This document shows positions 1 to 8,714 of a stretch of DNA of 62,745 nucleotides, one piece after another. This DNA comes from a virus. Within the stretch, counting starts at the first letter, position 1; every line of letters starts with the position of its first letter. The translations under genes and the position numbers were made by a program. The notes under the pieces are model-generated. The model made no database searches. It was not told the origin of the DNA and saw nothing but the letters and a program-made list of their open reading frames with translations. Location of the stretch: positions 1-62,745 of IMG/VR virus record IMGVR_UViG_3300030090_000213; one strand, given 5' to 3'.

Positions 1-2207
1 AATCAGCAGACGGAGTATTGGATTTAGTTTCTGATACTGAAATAGAAATTAATGCTACTACTATTGATATAAATGGTGCAGCAGATGTATCAGGAGCTTT
101 AACTGCTGGTACAGTTAATGGCGTAGGTATATCTTCTAATATATCTAACTTTACTAGCAGTATATTAATAAGTAACGATGCTGGCACAGGTACTTTAAGT
201 AGTGCTAATTACAATACAGGTTTAGGTTGGGAAGTATTTGATGACTTAACATCTGGCGATAATAATGTTGGTTTAGGTTATCAAGCACTTACAAAATTAA
301 CTACAGGTCTTGCCAATACAGCAGTAGGCTCTGGTGCTTTAGCTGCAAATACTACAGCTAACTCTAATATTGCTATTGGTACAGATGCTTTAAATGATAA
401 TACTACTGGAGCTTTAAATACAGCAGTAGGAACTTATGCACTAGACACAAACACAACAGCAGAAAGAAATACAGCTATTGGTTATGCTGCTATGGATGCA
501 AACACAACAGGGCAATACAACACAGCACTTGGAGCTAATGCTTTAGACGCTAATACTACTGCAGATAATAATGTAGCTGTTGGTTATAATTCTTTAGGAG
601 CAAACACAACAGGTCATTCAAACACAGCATTAGGCTCTGCTGCTTTAGATGCCAATACAACTGGAAATAATAATGTTGCTATAGGAATTAATGCTTTAGG
701 TGCTAACACCACAGGTACTTATCAAGTAGCTATAGGTAGAAATGCTTTATTAAATTCTGATGGTGTAAACACAAATGTAGCTGTTGGTTATAATACATTA
801 CAAGCTGTAACAACAGGTTTACAAAATACTGCCGTGGGATATGTTTCTGGTGATGCCTTAACAACTGCGAACAATAATACTTCTTTAGGTTATGCTACCC
901 TATCAACAGCTTGTGGAAATCAAAATACTGCTTTAGGCTCACAAGCTCTTTTTGTCAATGAAGAAGCTAACAACACAGCAGTTGGATATGCTGCTCTTTT
1001 TGCTAATACTACAGGTGTTAATAATACGGCAGTTGGTAGTGAAGCTGCGATTGCTAATACCACAGGTGGATATAATGTAGCAGTTGGTTATCAATCATTA
1101 GATGCTAATACCACAGGAGGTAGTAATACAGCCATAGGTTATAATACTCTAGGAGCTAATACCACAGCTGATAACAATACGGCAGTTGGCTCTAACTGCT
1201 TAAAATTAAATACCACAGGTCATAGTAATACTGGCGTTGGAGTAGCTTGTTTAGATGCTAATACAACAGCTATACATAACACGGCAGTAGGTAGAAATGC
1301 TTTAGGTGGAGCAACAACTGGTGGATATAATACTGCTGTTGGAAGCTCAGCTCTAATTACTTGTTCTACAGGAGCTAGAAATACAGCAGTTGGTTATGAT
1401 GCTCTTGATGCAGTTACAACAGGCGATGACAATACAGGAATAGGTACGATTGCAGGAGCTGCAATAACCACAGGTTCTGATAATACAATAGTTGGTGCTT
1501 ATGCAGCAAACCAAATAACAACAGGTAGTACTAATACAGCTATGGGGTATGATGCTTTAACTCGTTGTACTACAGGTGGTGGTAACTCTTGTTTTGGTAA
1601 AGATGCTGGGGATAATGTAACTACTGGAGGTCAAAATGTATGTATCGGTCAAGATGCAGGTACTACTATTGCCCAAGGAGATTATAATATCTGTGTAGGT
1701 TCAATAGCTGATGTAAGTAGTGGAACTAATGCAAACAGTATTGCTATAGGTCATAACATTGCAGCATCTGGTAATACTTTTAGTTTTGGTAAAGCAAGTA
1801 ATGTTGTTTCTAACACATTTACCTCAGATGCCACTTGGTCAAGAAGTTCAGATATTAATAAAAAGACTAATATAGAAAATACAGATTTAGGTTTAAGTTT
1901 TATTAATGAATTAAGACCTGTAACATTTAATTGGAAACCTAATAGTGAATTTCCAAAACATTTTAAAGATTATTCTGAAACAGAAAACCACATGGACACA
2001 GAAACAAATCTGTATGGAATGATTGCACAAGATGTAGAAAAAGCATTAGATAAAGTAGGACATAAAAACTTTGGAGGTTGGTCAGAAGAAGAAGATGGCT
2101 CACAAAGACTTTCACAAAGTATGTTTATATATCCTCTTATTAATGCAGTAAAAGAACTTTCTGCACAAGTAGAAGAATTAAAAGCTAAATTAAACGAAGG
2201 AGAATAA
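1..2207 (+). CDS. Tail fibre protein with S74 chaperone domain, 5' partial
   Basis: The reading frame is open from the window edge (first full codon at base 3), so the true start lies outside. Most of the protein is a tandem array of units of about 15-16 residues of the form NTAVGxxALxANTTG, as in trimeric fibre stalks. The last ~130 residues match the intramolecular chaperone (peptidase S74, endosialidase-chaperone) family: SRSSDINKK, then NELRPVTFNW, GMIAQDVEKAL and a terminal coiled coil. In that family the domain trimerises the fibre and cleaves itself off at the serine of the SDxxxK motif. It is a paralogue of the gene at 59906, with near-identical ends and a divergent middle. Confidence 0.9.
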   Translation, partial: SADGVLDLVSDTEIEINATTIDINGAADVSGALTAGTVNGVGISSNISNFTSSILISNDAGTGTLSSANYNTGLGWEVFDDLTSGDNNVGLGYQALTKLTTGLANTAVGSGALAANTTANSNIAIGTDALNDNTTGALNTAVGTYALDTNTTAERNTAIGYAAMDANTTGQYNTALGANALDANTTADNNVAVGYNSLGANTTGHSNTALGSAALDANTTGNNNVAIGINALGANTTGTYQVAIGRNALLNSDGVNTNVAVGYNTLQAVTTGLQNTAVGYVSGDALTTANNNTSLGYATLSTACGNQNTALGSQALFVNEEANNTAVGYAALFANTTGVNNTAVGSEAAIANTTGGYNVAVGYQSLDANTTGGSNTAIGYNTLGANTTADNNTAVGSNCLKLNTTGHSNTGVGVACLDANTTAIHNTAVGRNALGGATTGGYNTAVGSSALITCSTGARNTAVGYDALDAVTTGDDNTGIGTIAGAAITTGSDNTIVGAYAANQITTGSTNTAMGYDALTRCTTGGGNSCFGKDAGDNVTTGGQNVCIGQDAGTTIAQGDYNICVGSIADVSSGTNANSIAIGHNIAASGNTFSFGKASNVVSNTFTSDATWSRSSDINKKTNIENTDLGLSFINELRPVTFNWKPNSEFPKHFKDYSETENHMDTETNLYGMIAQDVEKALDKVGHKNFGGWSEEEDGSQRLSQSMFIYPLINAVKELSAQVEELKAKLNEGE

Positions 2208-2208
2208 T

Positions 2209-2541
2209 ATGGCAGTATCAAAAGCAATAGTAAGTTGTGTACCCTACGTAAATTCAAATAGTAAGGTAGATAAATGGACTATAGACATGAAATATGAGAA
2301 CGATAATGAGGGCGATAGCACTTATTATACTGCTACTTATAGCAAAACAATCAAACAACTTGATGATGACGGAAACGCTAACTTTACATTAAAGGCTAAA
2401 GGTAGTTGGACAAATGCACAGCTTGTAGCATTATGTCCTGTATCACAATGGGACACAGTTTTTGCTAGTCAAGTAGATAGCGTTATAACTAATCCACCTG
2501 CTGTAAGCACACCAGATACAGATTTTAACGTACCTAGTTAA
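2209..2541 (+). CDS. Hypothetical protein, 110 aa, behind the tail fibre
   Basis: It starts one base after the fibre stop, behind the GGAG inside the end of the fibre gene, so it is probably co-translated with it. It has no signal peptide or membrane segment. The middle is rich in Thr, Ser and Asp with alternating hydrophobic residues (beta-type), and the tail is Pro-rich. I do not recognise the family. The position suggests a fibre accessory or small virion protein. Confidence 0.7.
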   Translation: MAVSKAIVSCVPYVNSNSKVDKWTIDMKYENDNEGDSTYYTATYSKTIKQLDDDGNANFTLKAKGSWTNAQLVALCPVSQWDTVFASQVDSVITNPPAVSTPDTDFNVPS

Positions 2542-2543
2542 GT

Positions 2544-3248
2544 ATGACTGAAGGAGAGTTTCAGATTCATAATATGCCTTCGGTATATGTATTAGAAGCA
2601 CAAATGCCACAAGATATGATTGATAGTGTTAATGATTATATGGATGAGTATAGACAAGATAAAAACAAAGAATCATTAGCAAAAACTTTAGTAGGGCAAA
2701 TAAATAAAGGAGAACAATTACTGTTAGACCACAATGATAAAAGAATGGTTGAGTATAATAATTTTATCTGCAGCCTTGGTGCTGAATATATTAATCATTT
2801 TGCTGCTTCGGGTAATAGTATTAAAAGTGATAAACAAGTTCAAATAGATGAAACTTGGTCAGTACATAGTTATGATGGTGATTACAATCCAATACATGAC
2901 CACGGCACTAAAACTTTAATGGGTATATCTACTACAGCCTGGACTAAAGTACCTCCACAAATAGGTGCAAAAGCTACAGCTAATTCTCCTACTTATTCTC
3001 TTTATAATGAAAGTGGACATTCAGACGGATGTATAGCTTTTCAATACGGACAGGTATCAGTTATAGATAGTGAAAGATTAAAACCAGCTCAATCATTTGT
3101 TATGACTCCAGAAGTAGGAAAGTTATTAATTTTTCCTTCTTGGTTACAACATATGGTCTATCCCTTCAAAGGTGAAGGAGAAAGACGAACCATCGCATCT
3201 AACTTAAACTGTTGGGATGTGCAAAAAAAAGATACTTTAATAAGTTAG
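2544..3248 (+). CDS. Putative 2OG-Fe(II) oxygenase
   Basis: 234 aa. The metal site of the 2-oxoglutarate/Fe(II) dioxygenase fold is visible: HDHG (the HxD pair) near residue 119, then a distal His in FPSWLQHMVYPF followed by GERRTIASNL, whose Arg fits the 2OG-binding position. Proteins of this type are common in marine phages; their substrates are mostly unknown, and hydroxylation of a protein or nucleic acid is possible. It begins two bases after the preceding stop, in the fibre operon. Confidence 0.75.
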   Translation: MTEGEFQIHNMPSVYVLEAQMPQDMIDSVNDYMDEYRQDKNKESLAKTLVGQINKGEQLLLDHNDKRMVEYNNFICSLGAEYINHFAASGNSIKSDKQVQIDETWSVHSYDGDYNPIHDHGTKTLMGISTTAWTKVPPQIGAKATANSPTYSLYNESGHSDGCIAFQYGQVSVIDSERLKPAQSFVMTPEVGKLLIFPSWLQHMVYPFKGEGERRTIASNLNCWDVQKKDTLIS

Positions 3249-3249
3249 C

Positions 3250-3278
3250 TTTCAATTTGATTGCATAATGCTTATAAT
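3250..3278 (+). promoter_or_regulatory. Candidate sigma70-type promoter
   Basis: A perfect TATAAT at 3273-3278 lies 28 bases upstream of the next start codon. The hexamer 17 bases upstream (TTTCAA) is a poor -35. It would start the operon of holin, nuclease and curli-like genes just after the oxygenase stop. It rests mainly on the -10. Confidence 0.45.
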
Positions 3279-3305
3279 TAAATATTAATTAACTATAGGA
3301 ATATT

Positions 3306-3527
3306 ATGGAAGAAGAAAAAAAATTAACTAATGAGCAAGAATATTGCAAGGCTCAAATTGATGATTTAAATAAAAAAGCAGCAGCTTTAAATTTTCAACT
3401 TGACCAAGTAAAAGCAAGTTTATCAGTATTTACTAATATACTTGCAGAAACTACTTCTGATGTAGCAACAGAAGTTTTAAAAGAAAATAAAACTAAAAAA
3501 AAGGAAAATAAAAATGACAATACTTAA
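3306..3527 (+). CDS. Small coiled-coil protein, 73 aa
   Basis: A highly charged helical protein. Residues 10-45 form a heptad-like pattern (DDLNKKAAALNFQLDQVKA) and the tail is Lys/Asn-rich. It has no membrane segment. It is the first gene after a TATAAT -10, and its end overlaps the next small holin-like gene by 14 bases. Function is unknown; the position suggests a lysis-module accessory. Confidence 0.65.
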   Translation: MEEEKKLTNEQEYCKAQIDDLNKKAAALNFQLDQVKASLSVFTNILAETTSDVATEVLKENKTKKKENKNDNT

Positions 3528-3687
3528 TATATTAATGTGGATTACAGCTATTATTTCTATAGCTTCTGTTATAGCAGCAATTACACCTACTCCTAAAGAT
3601 GATGTATGGTTTGGTAAAATTTATAAAATTATAGATTGGTGTGCATTAAATGTTTTAAAAGCTAAAGATAAAGCACCAAAAAAGTAA
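3514..3687 (+). CDS. Small holin-like membrane protein, 57 aa
   Basis: One hydrophobic segment (residues 3-24, rich in Ile and Ala) is followed by TPTPKDD and a basic helical tail. This architecture is familiar from small phage holin-like proteins. It overlaps the preceding gene by 14 bases, and its TAA overlaps the next ATG (TAATG), so translation is coupled. It is inferred to sit in the inner membrane as a holin or holin partner. Confidence 0.65.
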   Translation: MTILNILMWITAIISIASVIAAITPTPKDDVWFGKIYKIIDWCALNVLKAKDKAPKK

Positions 3688-3872
3688 TGGCAACAATTAA
3701 AGATGCTTTAAATGCTATAGAATCTCACGAAAGAGAATGTAAAGCATTATACAAAAGCATTGACAAAAGATTAGAAGATGGCTCACAGCGTTTTGATAAA
3801 ATTGAAATGATGATATGGGCAGTCTATCCATTTATAGTAGCTACTGTAATAACAGCAGGATTTTTATCGTGA
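3687..3872 (+). CDS. Coiled coil plus C-terminal membrane anchor, 61 aa
   Basis: A charged amphipathic N-terminal helix (about residues 5-38) is followed by one C-terminal membrane span (MMIWAVYPFIVATVITAGF). This layout recalls XhlA/haemolysin-type holin partners. The start codon overlaps the upstream TAA by one base, and the stop is embedded in the GTGA that starts the next gene. A lysis role is inferred from architecture and neighbours. Confidence 0.6.
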   Translation: MATIKDALNAIESHERECKALYKSIDKRLEDGSQRFDKIEMMIWAVYPFIVATVITAGFLS

Positions 3873-4078
3873 ATAGAGCTAAAAGAAAAGTTACAGAATT
3901 TAAAAAAGGTAAAAGCACAGTAAATAAAGCTGGTAATTACACTAAACCAGGTATGCGTAAGCGTATATTTAATAGAATAAAAGCTGGTGGAAAAGGCGGT
4001 AGACCTGGACAATGGTCAGCAAGGAAAGCACAAATGTTAGCAAAAGCTTATAAAAAAGCAGGTGGTGGATATAAGTAA
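3869..4078 (+). CDS. Basic GGRPGQWSARKAQ protein, 69 aa
   Basis: I choose the GTG at 3869, which overlaps the upstream stop as GTGA; the longer frame would run through the membrane-protein gene. The protein is Lys/Arg-rich, with the motif KAGGKGGRPGQWSARKAQ and a KAGGGYK end, which I recognise from many marine phages. Function is unknown. A DNA-binding or host-directed role would fit the charge. Confidence 0.7.
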   Translation: MNRAKRKVTEFKKGKSTVNKAGNYTKPGMRKRIFNRIKAGGKGGRPGQWSARKAQMLAKAYKKAGGGYK

Positions 4079-4765
4079 ATGCCTTATTTACAAAGTAGCA
4101 TACCTTATTTTAAGTGTTGGGTTAGAAAAGAATATACACACAATCACGAAAAATATCATGGTGAATTTTTACACGCTATGGTTATTGGAGTTACAACAAT
4201 TCCAAAAAGATGTTTGTCTTTCCAAGTAATTTTTACAGGTGCAGAAACTTACGACACAGATGAACCAAATGTTCATGGTGGAGCAATGTGGGCAAGGATG
4301 CCAATTACAGCTCTTGTAGGCGATACTCCTTTTGAAGAATGGGCTGTACCTATGGAAGTATGGGAAGCTCAACCTTGGGATTGTGCATCTCGTACACATA
4401 GTATATATGTTTTAGAAAATTGTACTCCATGTCCTTGGTTAGCAAAAATAGATGGTAAATTTTATCCTGCAAAATATTATTTTACTGTTGATTATACAAA
4501 ATCTGATACATCTGATGACCCTGCTCAACATAAACAAAATCATGTACTTGAATTATTAGATGCAGGTAAATGGACAGGTAATATAGTAGCTTTACCAAAT
4601 AATAGAGTAAGAGTTACAAGACCTGCACAGTTTGAATTAGGAGAAGGTGCTCCAGATTTTAAACCTTCTCAGCATATTCATTATAGTAAATCTGATTTAG
4701 ATTACACTTTAGATGTAAATCAAGTATTTGATAATTTATATAATGATAATAATAAGGAAGATTAA
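4079..4765 (+). CDS. Hypothetical protein, 228 aa
   Basis: It begins directly after the preceding stop, and its stop overlaps the next ATG (TAATG). It is rich in Trp, Tyr, His and Cys, including CTPCPWLAKIDGKFYPAKYYF and an N-terminal KYHGEFLHAMVIGV stretch, so it is a compact globular protein. I recall similar proteins in marine myo- and podophages but no assigned function. It sits between two very basic small proteins. Confidence 0.7.
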   Translation: MPYLQSSIPYFKCWVRKEYTHNHEKYHGEFLHAMVIGVTTIPKRCLSFQVIFTGAETYDTDEPNVHGGAMWARMPITALVGDTPFEEWAVPMEVWEAQPWDCASRTHSIYVLENCTPCPWLAKIDGKFYPAKYYFTVDYTKSDTSDDPAQHKQNHVLELLDAGKWTGNIVALPNNRVRVTRPAQFELGEGAPDFKPSQHIHYSKSDLDYTLDVNQVFDNLYNDNNKED

Positions 4766-5007
4766 TGCCATTAAAAAAATCACAAAGGTCTTTAAAAAAA
4801 TGGACAGGTCAAAAGTGGACTACTCCTAGCGGAAAAAAATCATCTGAAACAGGTGAGGTATATGCACCAAAAGCACAAATAGATAGGTTAAAATCTACAC
4901 CAAAAGGTAGAAAAAAACTTGCAGCAGCTAATAGAAAAAAAAGAGCAGCTACAAGAAAAGGTAAACAACACGCAAGACATGGTTTACATAAAGGAAAAAA
5001 AAGATAA
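4765..5007 (+). CDS. Very basic small protein, 80 aa
   Basis: More than a third of the residues are Lys or Arg, with WTTPSGKKSSETGE near residue 20 and a terminal GKQHARHGLHKGKKR. It is coupled on both sides by TAATG overlaps. The composition is that of a nucleic-acid-binding protein. The family occurs in marine phages; the function is not known. Confidence 0.65.
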   Translation: MPLKKSQRSLKKWTGQKWTTPSGKKSSETGEVYAPKAQIDRLKSTPKGRKKLAAANRKKRAATRKGKQHARHGLHKGKKR

Positions 5008-5387
5008 TGGCTAATGCACCAGATGCGTTTGTATATAACGCTACACTAGAAAGAATAGTAGATGGAGACACATTTGATTGTTGTCTTGATTTAGGCTTTG
5101 ATGTAAAACTACATAAACAGCGTGTTAGACTTGCAGGTATAGATACTCCTGAAAGTAGAACTAGAGATTTAGCTGAAAAAAAATTAGGACTTGCTGCTAA
5201 AGAAAGACTTAAAGAACTTTGTTGTGGCAGTATAAAAGTTAAATCTTTAGGTAAAGGTAAATATGGTCGTATATTAGGTATACCTTATACAGAAGATGGC
5301 AAAGACATTTGTCAAATGCTTATTAATGAAGGTCATGCTGTTGAATATCATGGAGGGAAAAAGGTTAAAGTTTGGGGTGATTATTAA
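5007..5387 (+). CDS. Staphylococcal-nuclease-like (thermonuclease) protein
   Basis: 126 aa, a single SNase OB-fold domain. It has IVDGDTFDC (Ca-binding Asp), RVRLAGIDTPES (R41 and E49) and GKYGRILG (R88), which match the catalytic Arg, Glu and Arg of staphylococcal nuclease. No signal peptide is visible. It may degrade host nucleic acid in the cell or act during lysis. TAATG overlaps couple it to both neighbours. Confidence 0.88.
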   Translation: MANAPDAFVYNATLERIVDGDTFDCCLDLGFDVKLHKQRVRLAGIDTPESRTRDLAEKKLGLAAKERLKELCCGSIKVKSLGKGKYGRILGIPYTEDGKDICQMLINEGHAVEYHGGKKVKVWGDY

Positions 5388-5737
5388 TGGAATCAGCCGT
5401 TACTTTAATTCAAGAAGTTGGATTTCCTATTGCAGCTGCACTTGGTCTTGGTTGGTTTATTTATAAGCTTATCATGCGTATTGTGGATGGCATGGAGCAA
5501 AAACTAGATGTAGTTGATGAAAAAGTAGCTGGTCAAATACAAGCTATTGAAGAAAGATTAGGTACAAAATTGGATTCACAACATGGAATATTAGTAGCAT
5601 TAATAGATAGAATCCGTAGTTTAGATAATGAAATTATAAGACAAGATACTTTAATTAAAACCATATTAGGTGTACCACAACTTATTGATAGTAATAAAAT
5701 AGCAAAGGCTGATAGAGATGACCAAAGAAAAGATTGA
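5387..5737 (+). CDS. Membrane-anchored coiled-coil protein, holin-like
   Basis: 116 aa. An N-terminal membrane helix (residues 10-32) is followed by a long amphipathic coiled coil (about 35-90) and a charged tail. The plan resembles BhlA/holin-like proteins. Its 3' end overlaps the next gene by 20 bases. The role is inferred from topology and from the nearby lysis genes. Confidence 0.6.
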   Translation: MESAVTLIQEVGFPIAAALGLGWFIYKLIMRIVDGMEQKLDVVDEKVAGQIQAIEERLGTKLDSQHGILVALIDRIRSLDNEIIRQDTLIKTILGVPQLIDSNKIAKADRDDQRKD

Positions 5738-6218
5738 CCCACATGAATTAGAAAAAACTAGAATAGCTGTATGGGCTTTTTTTATTGGCATAATTATGTT
5801 TGTAGCTATTATAGGCATGAATTTAGCTGCTGATACTATAACTCATAAATTTAAAAACCCATCTTTTAGTGGTATTGGTACAAGTTCACACTATTTAACA
5901 ATAGAAAACCAAGAATTTAATCGTAAGATGTCTATCAAAGAAGAAATAAAAGCTATTCAAGAACAGTTAGAAAGAGATAAAGAAAATACTACATTAGCTA
6001 GATTTATTCGTAATTTAGAGTCAAGGATTTATGCACAGCTATCAAGACAGTTAGTAGAAAATTTATTTGGAGAAACACCAAGCACAGAGGGTACTTTAAC
6101 ATTAGAGGGTAATACTATCCAATATAGTATTAAAGATGGCATTATTACTCTTATAATAACGGATGAAAACGGAAATGTTACAGAAATACAACTACCTATT
6201 GGCGATTTTTCTTTCTAG
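5718..6218 (+). CDS. Membrane protein with periplasmic coiled coil, 166 aa
   Basis: A single N-terminal span (residues 13-35, WAFFIGIIMFVAIIGMNLA) precedes a charged helical region (about 70-115) and a short beta-rich end. It overlaps the CsgG-like gene by 56 bases, which ties it to that cluster. I do not recognise a family. A spanin-like or export-accessory role is possible but unproven. Confidence 0.6.
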   Translation: MTKEKIDPHELEKTRIAVWAFFIGIIMFVAIIGMNLAADTITHKFKNPSFSGIGTSSHYLTIENQEFNRKMSIKEEIKAIQEQLERDKENTTLARFIRNLESRIYAQLSRQLVENLFGETPSTEGTLTLEGNTIQYSIKDGIITLIITDENGNVTEIQLPIGDFSF

Positions 6219-7032
6219 TTGTAGTTTAGCTCCTGTAGATACTAATTTACAACAAGGTAAAACTTTACCTAGTATTTTACAAATACAATCTGAAGAATTA
6301 TTAAATGTAGCACAACCTAAAATACCTATTGTTGTCGCAGTATATCCTAATAGTTTTACAGACCAAACAGGTCAAAGAAAAAGTAATAGTGAGTTTGCTT
6401 TGTTTTCATCTGCTATAACACAAGCACCAAGTCATTTATTAATTAGAACTCTTAAACATACTGCAGATGGTAAATTTTTTAGAGTAGCTGAAAGAGTTGG
6501 ATTAGATAATCTTACAAAAGAAAGACAACTAATTCGTTCTGCTAGAGAACAAAATGAAGCAACAGATGGACCTAAACCTATTATGCCTTTATTATTTGCA
6601 GGTGTTCTTATGGAAGGTGCCGTAATTGGATATGACACAAATATTAAAAGCGGTGGTATAGGTGCTAGATATTTAGGGATTGGTAGTAGTAAACAATATC
6701 GTATAGACAATATAACAGTTGCCTTGCGTATGGTTTCCATAGCTACAGGAGAAGTATTAATTGATGTTTTAGTAAATAAACAAATTTATAGTTATGGACA
6801 ATCACAAGATGTTTTTAGGTTTATTGAAGCAGGTACGGAACTTGTAGAAATAGAAACAGGAGATGCAGAAAACGAGCCTACAACTTTAGCTTTACAAAAA
6901 GCTATAGAAGAAGCTGTTTTCCAAATCGTTAAAATAGGTTATAACAAAGGTTTCTGGGAGAAAAAAAATGAAACAATTAAAATTAATGAGCCTGATTGTG
7001 ATGCTGACTGCATTGACAATATACGGGGCTGA
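6163..7032 (+). CDS. csgG: CsgG-like curli secretion lipoprotein
   Basis: 289 aa. A lipoprotein signal with lipobox LSSC ends near residue 20; initiation could be at 6163 or at the internal ATG at 6175. The body follows the CsgG family: VAVYPNSFTDQTGQRK near the N-terminus, an Ala/Gly-rich region with IMPLLFAGVLMEGAVIGYD, KSGGIGARYLGIGSSKQYRIDNITVALRM, then GEVLIDVLVNKQIYS. CsgG forms a nonameric outer-membrane channel that exports curli subunits. The next gene encodes a curlin-like repeat protein, which supports the call. Confidence 0.87.
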   Translation: MKTEMLQKYNYLLAIFLSSCSLAPVDTNLQQGKTLPSILQIQSEELLNVAQPKIPIVVAVYPNSFTDQTGQRKSNSEFALFSSAITQAPSHLLIRTLKHTADGKFFRVAERVGLDNLTKERQLIRSAREQNEATDGPKPIMPLLFAGVLMEGAVIGYDTNIKSGGIGARYLGIGSSKQYRIDNITVALRMVSIATGEVLIDVLVNKQIYSYGQSQDVFRFIEAGTELVEIETGDAENEPTTLALQKAIEEAVFQIVKIGYNKGFWEKKNETIKINEPDCDADCIDNIRG

Positions 7033-7684
7033 TAACGAAATTTATGTTGACCAATCAGGTGCAACAGCTAATATAGATTTAGAACAAGTTGGTTCTGGAA
7101 ATATTATTGGTGGTCTTAATTCTGTAGCAGGAACTCTTACTGCTTTAGATTTAGATGGTATTACTATGACGCTAGATATAAACCAAATAGGTGATACAAA
7201 CAAATTTCTTGGTGATATATTAGGAGATTCTGTAACAGGTTTTTTTGAATTTGATGGTGATAGTAATACTTTTACTATTCAAGGCGACCCTACTAATACT
7301 TATGGTATTGATAGTTCAAATTATAATGTTGATGTTACAGGTAGTTCTAACACATTTACATTAGACCATGGGACAAGTGCATTGGCTGCTACATTAGATT
7401 TAGATTGGATTATACAGGGTGAAAGTAATACTTTTGATTTTGATATAAATTATGATGGCGGCACTTCTTATGTTGATGTTGATGGTGATAGCAACACAAT
7501 AAACTTTACAGGCTCTGGTTATGCTGGTGGTTATTTTTATTTAGACCAAGCAGGTAATAGTAGAACATTTAATATTACACAAGCAAGTACCCAAGATAAT
7601 GACTGGCTTAAAATTCTATCTATTGGCAATAGTGGTACTGTGTGCGTTATTCAAAACGACCAAGGTACAAGCACAAGCTGCTGA
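6968..7684 (+). CDS. Secreted curlin-like beta-repeat protein
   Basis: 238 aa with a signal peptide (residues 1-20, MKQLKLMSLIVMLTALTIYG). The mature part is a series of short beta repeats with Gln/Asn/Gly/Ser at set positions: VDQSGATANIDLEQVGSGN, then several units like GDSNTFTIQG, GSSNTFTLDH and GESNTFDFDI. Curlin repeats follow the pattern Q-x-G-x-x-N. The gene overlaps csgG by 65 bases and the FecR-like gene by 86. It is probably the CsgG-exported substrate, forming a surface or extracellular fibre. Confidence 0.75.
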   Translation: MKQLKLMSLIVMLTALTIYGADNEIYVDQSGATANIDLEQVGSGNIIGGLNSVAGTLTALDLDGITMTLDINQIGDTNKFLGDILGDSVTGFFEFDGDSNTFTIQGDPTNTYGIDSSNYNVDVTGSSNTFTLDHGTSALAATLDLDWIIQGESNTFDFDINYDGGTSYVDVDGDSNTINFTGSGYAGGYFYLDQAGNSRTFNITQASTQDNDWLKILSIGNSGTVCVIQNDQGTSTSC

Positions 7685-8714
7685 TATTGGAGATATATCT
7701 GAACTAAATGGTTCAGCACAAATTGTAAGAGATAAACCTTACGAAGCTAATTTAAAGTTTGCTATACAAAGCAATGATGAAGCTATAACTAAAAATGGTC
7801 GTATGGCTATTACTTTTTTAGATGATTCAACTGTAAAGCTAACTGAACACTCACAGCTTTTAATAGATGAATATATCTATGACCCTGACCCAAGCAAAGC
7901 AAAGATGGCTCTTACCTTTGGGCTTGGTACAGCAAGGTTTATTACTGGTAATCTAAACCGCATAGATAAGCAAAATATATCTTTAAAAACACCTACTGCA
8001 AATATAGCAATTAGAGGGACTGATTTTACGGCTACAGTTGATGAACTAGGGCGTAGCCTTATAATATTGCTACCAGACGCTCTAGGGCTTTCTAGTGGCG
8101 AAATAGAGGTAGTTACAGCTATGGGTACAGTTTTATTAAATAAACCTTATCAAGCCACTACTGTAGATGTATTTGAGAGCTCACCTACTAAACCTGTAAT
8201 ATTAGATTTAACATTAGATATTATAGATAATATGTTAATTGTTACACCACCTAAAGAAGAAGATATTGCACAAGAAGAAACAGCAACAACTAAAACAGTT
8301 AATTTATTAGATTTTAATGATTTAGATATAGATTATTTAGCAGAAGATTTTTTAGAAGATAATAGTTTAGAGTTTACAGAATTAGATATTAACTATTTAG
8401 ATGTTAATTTTCTTGAAGATTTATTAAATGTTTTAGATGCTTTAGCAATAGAAAAAGAAGAGGACCAATTAGCTTTAGCTACAGGTGTAAATATTTCTGG
8501 TACTTTAATTGGTCAAGATACAGACACACAGATAACTACAATAGTAACAGGACAAGTTATAAGTTTGCGTAGAAAAATAAGCGAATCAGTACAAATAGAT
8601 TTAAACTCAGGAAATGGCTATACAGTAATTTTGATACAAGATGGAGTATCTAATATAGTAAAAATAAATGGTGGAGGAGACTCTGTTATAACAATTAATC
8701 AAAGTAGCGGATGA
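7599..8714 (+). CDS. Secreted FecR-domain protein
   Basis: 371 aa. The signal peptide ends near VQAQA (residue 26). The FecR domain covers about residues 30-170: SELNGSAQIVRD, NGRMAITFLDDSTVKLTEHSQLLIDEY and KTPTANIAIRGTDF. FecR domains are periplasmic sensor or scaffold modules. The middle is acidic and repetitive (LDFNDLDIDYLAEDF), and the C-terminus is beta-rich and curlin-like (DLNSGNGYTVILIQDG). It overlaps the cyclase gene by four bases (ATGA). Confidence 0.8.
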   Translation: MTGLKFYLLAIVVLCALFKTTKVQAQAADIGDISELNGSAQIVRDKPYEANLKFAIQSNDEAITKNGRMAITFLDDSTVKLTEHSQLLIDEYIYDPDPSKAKMALTFGLGTARFITGNLNRIDKQNISLKTPTANIAIRGTDFTATVDELGRSLIILLPDALGLSSGEIEVVTAMGTVLLNKPYQATTVDVFESSPTKPVILDLTLDIIDNMLIVTPPKEEDIAQEETATTKTVNLLDFNDLDIDYLAEDFLEDNSLEFTELDINYLDVNFLEDLLNVLDALAIEKEEDQLALATGVNISGTLIGQDTDTQITTIVTGQVISLRRKISESVQIDLNSGNGYTVILIQDGVSNIVKINGGGDSVITINQSSG

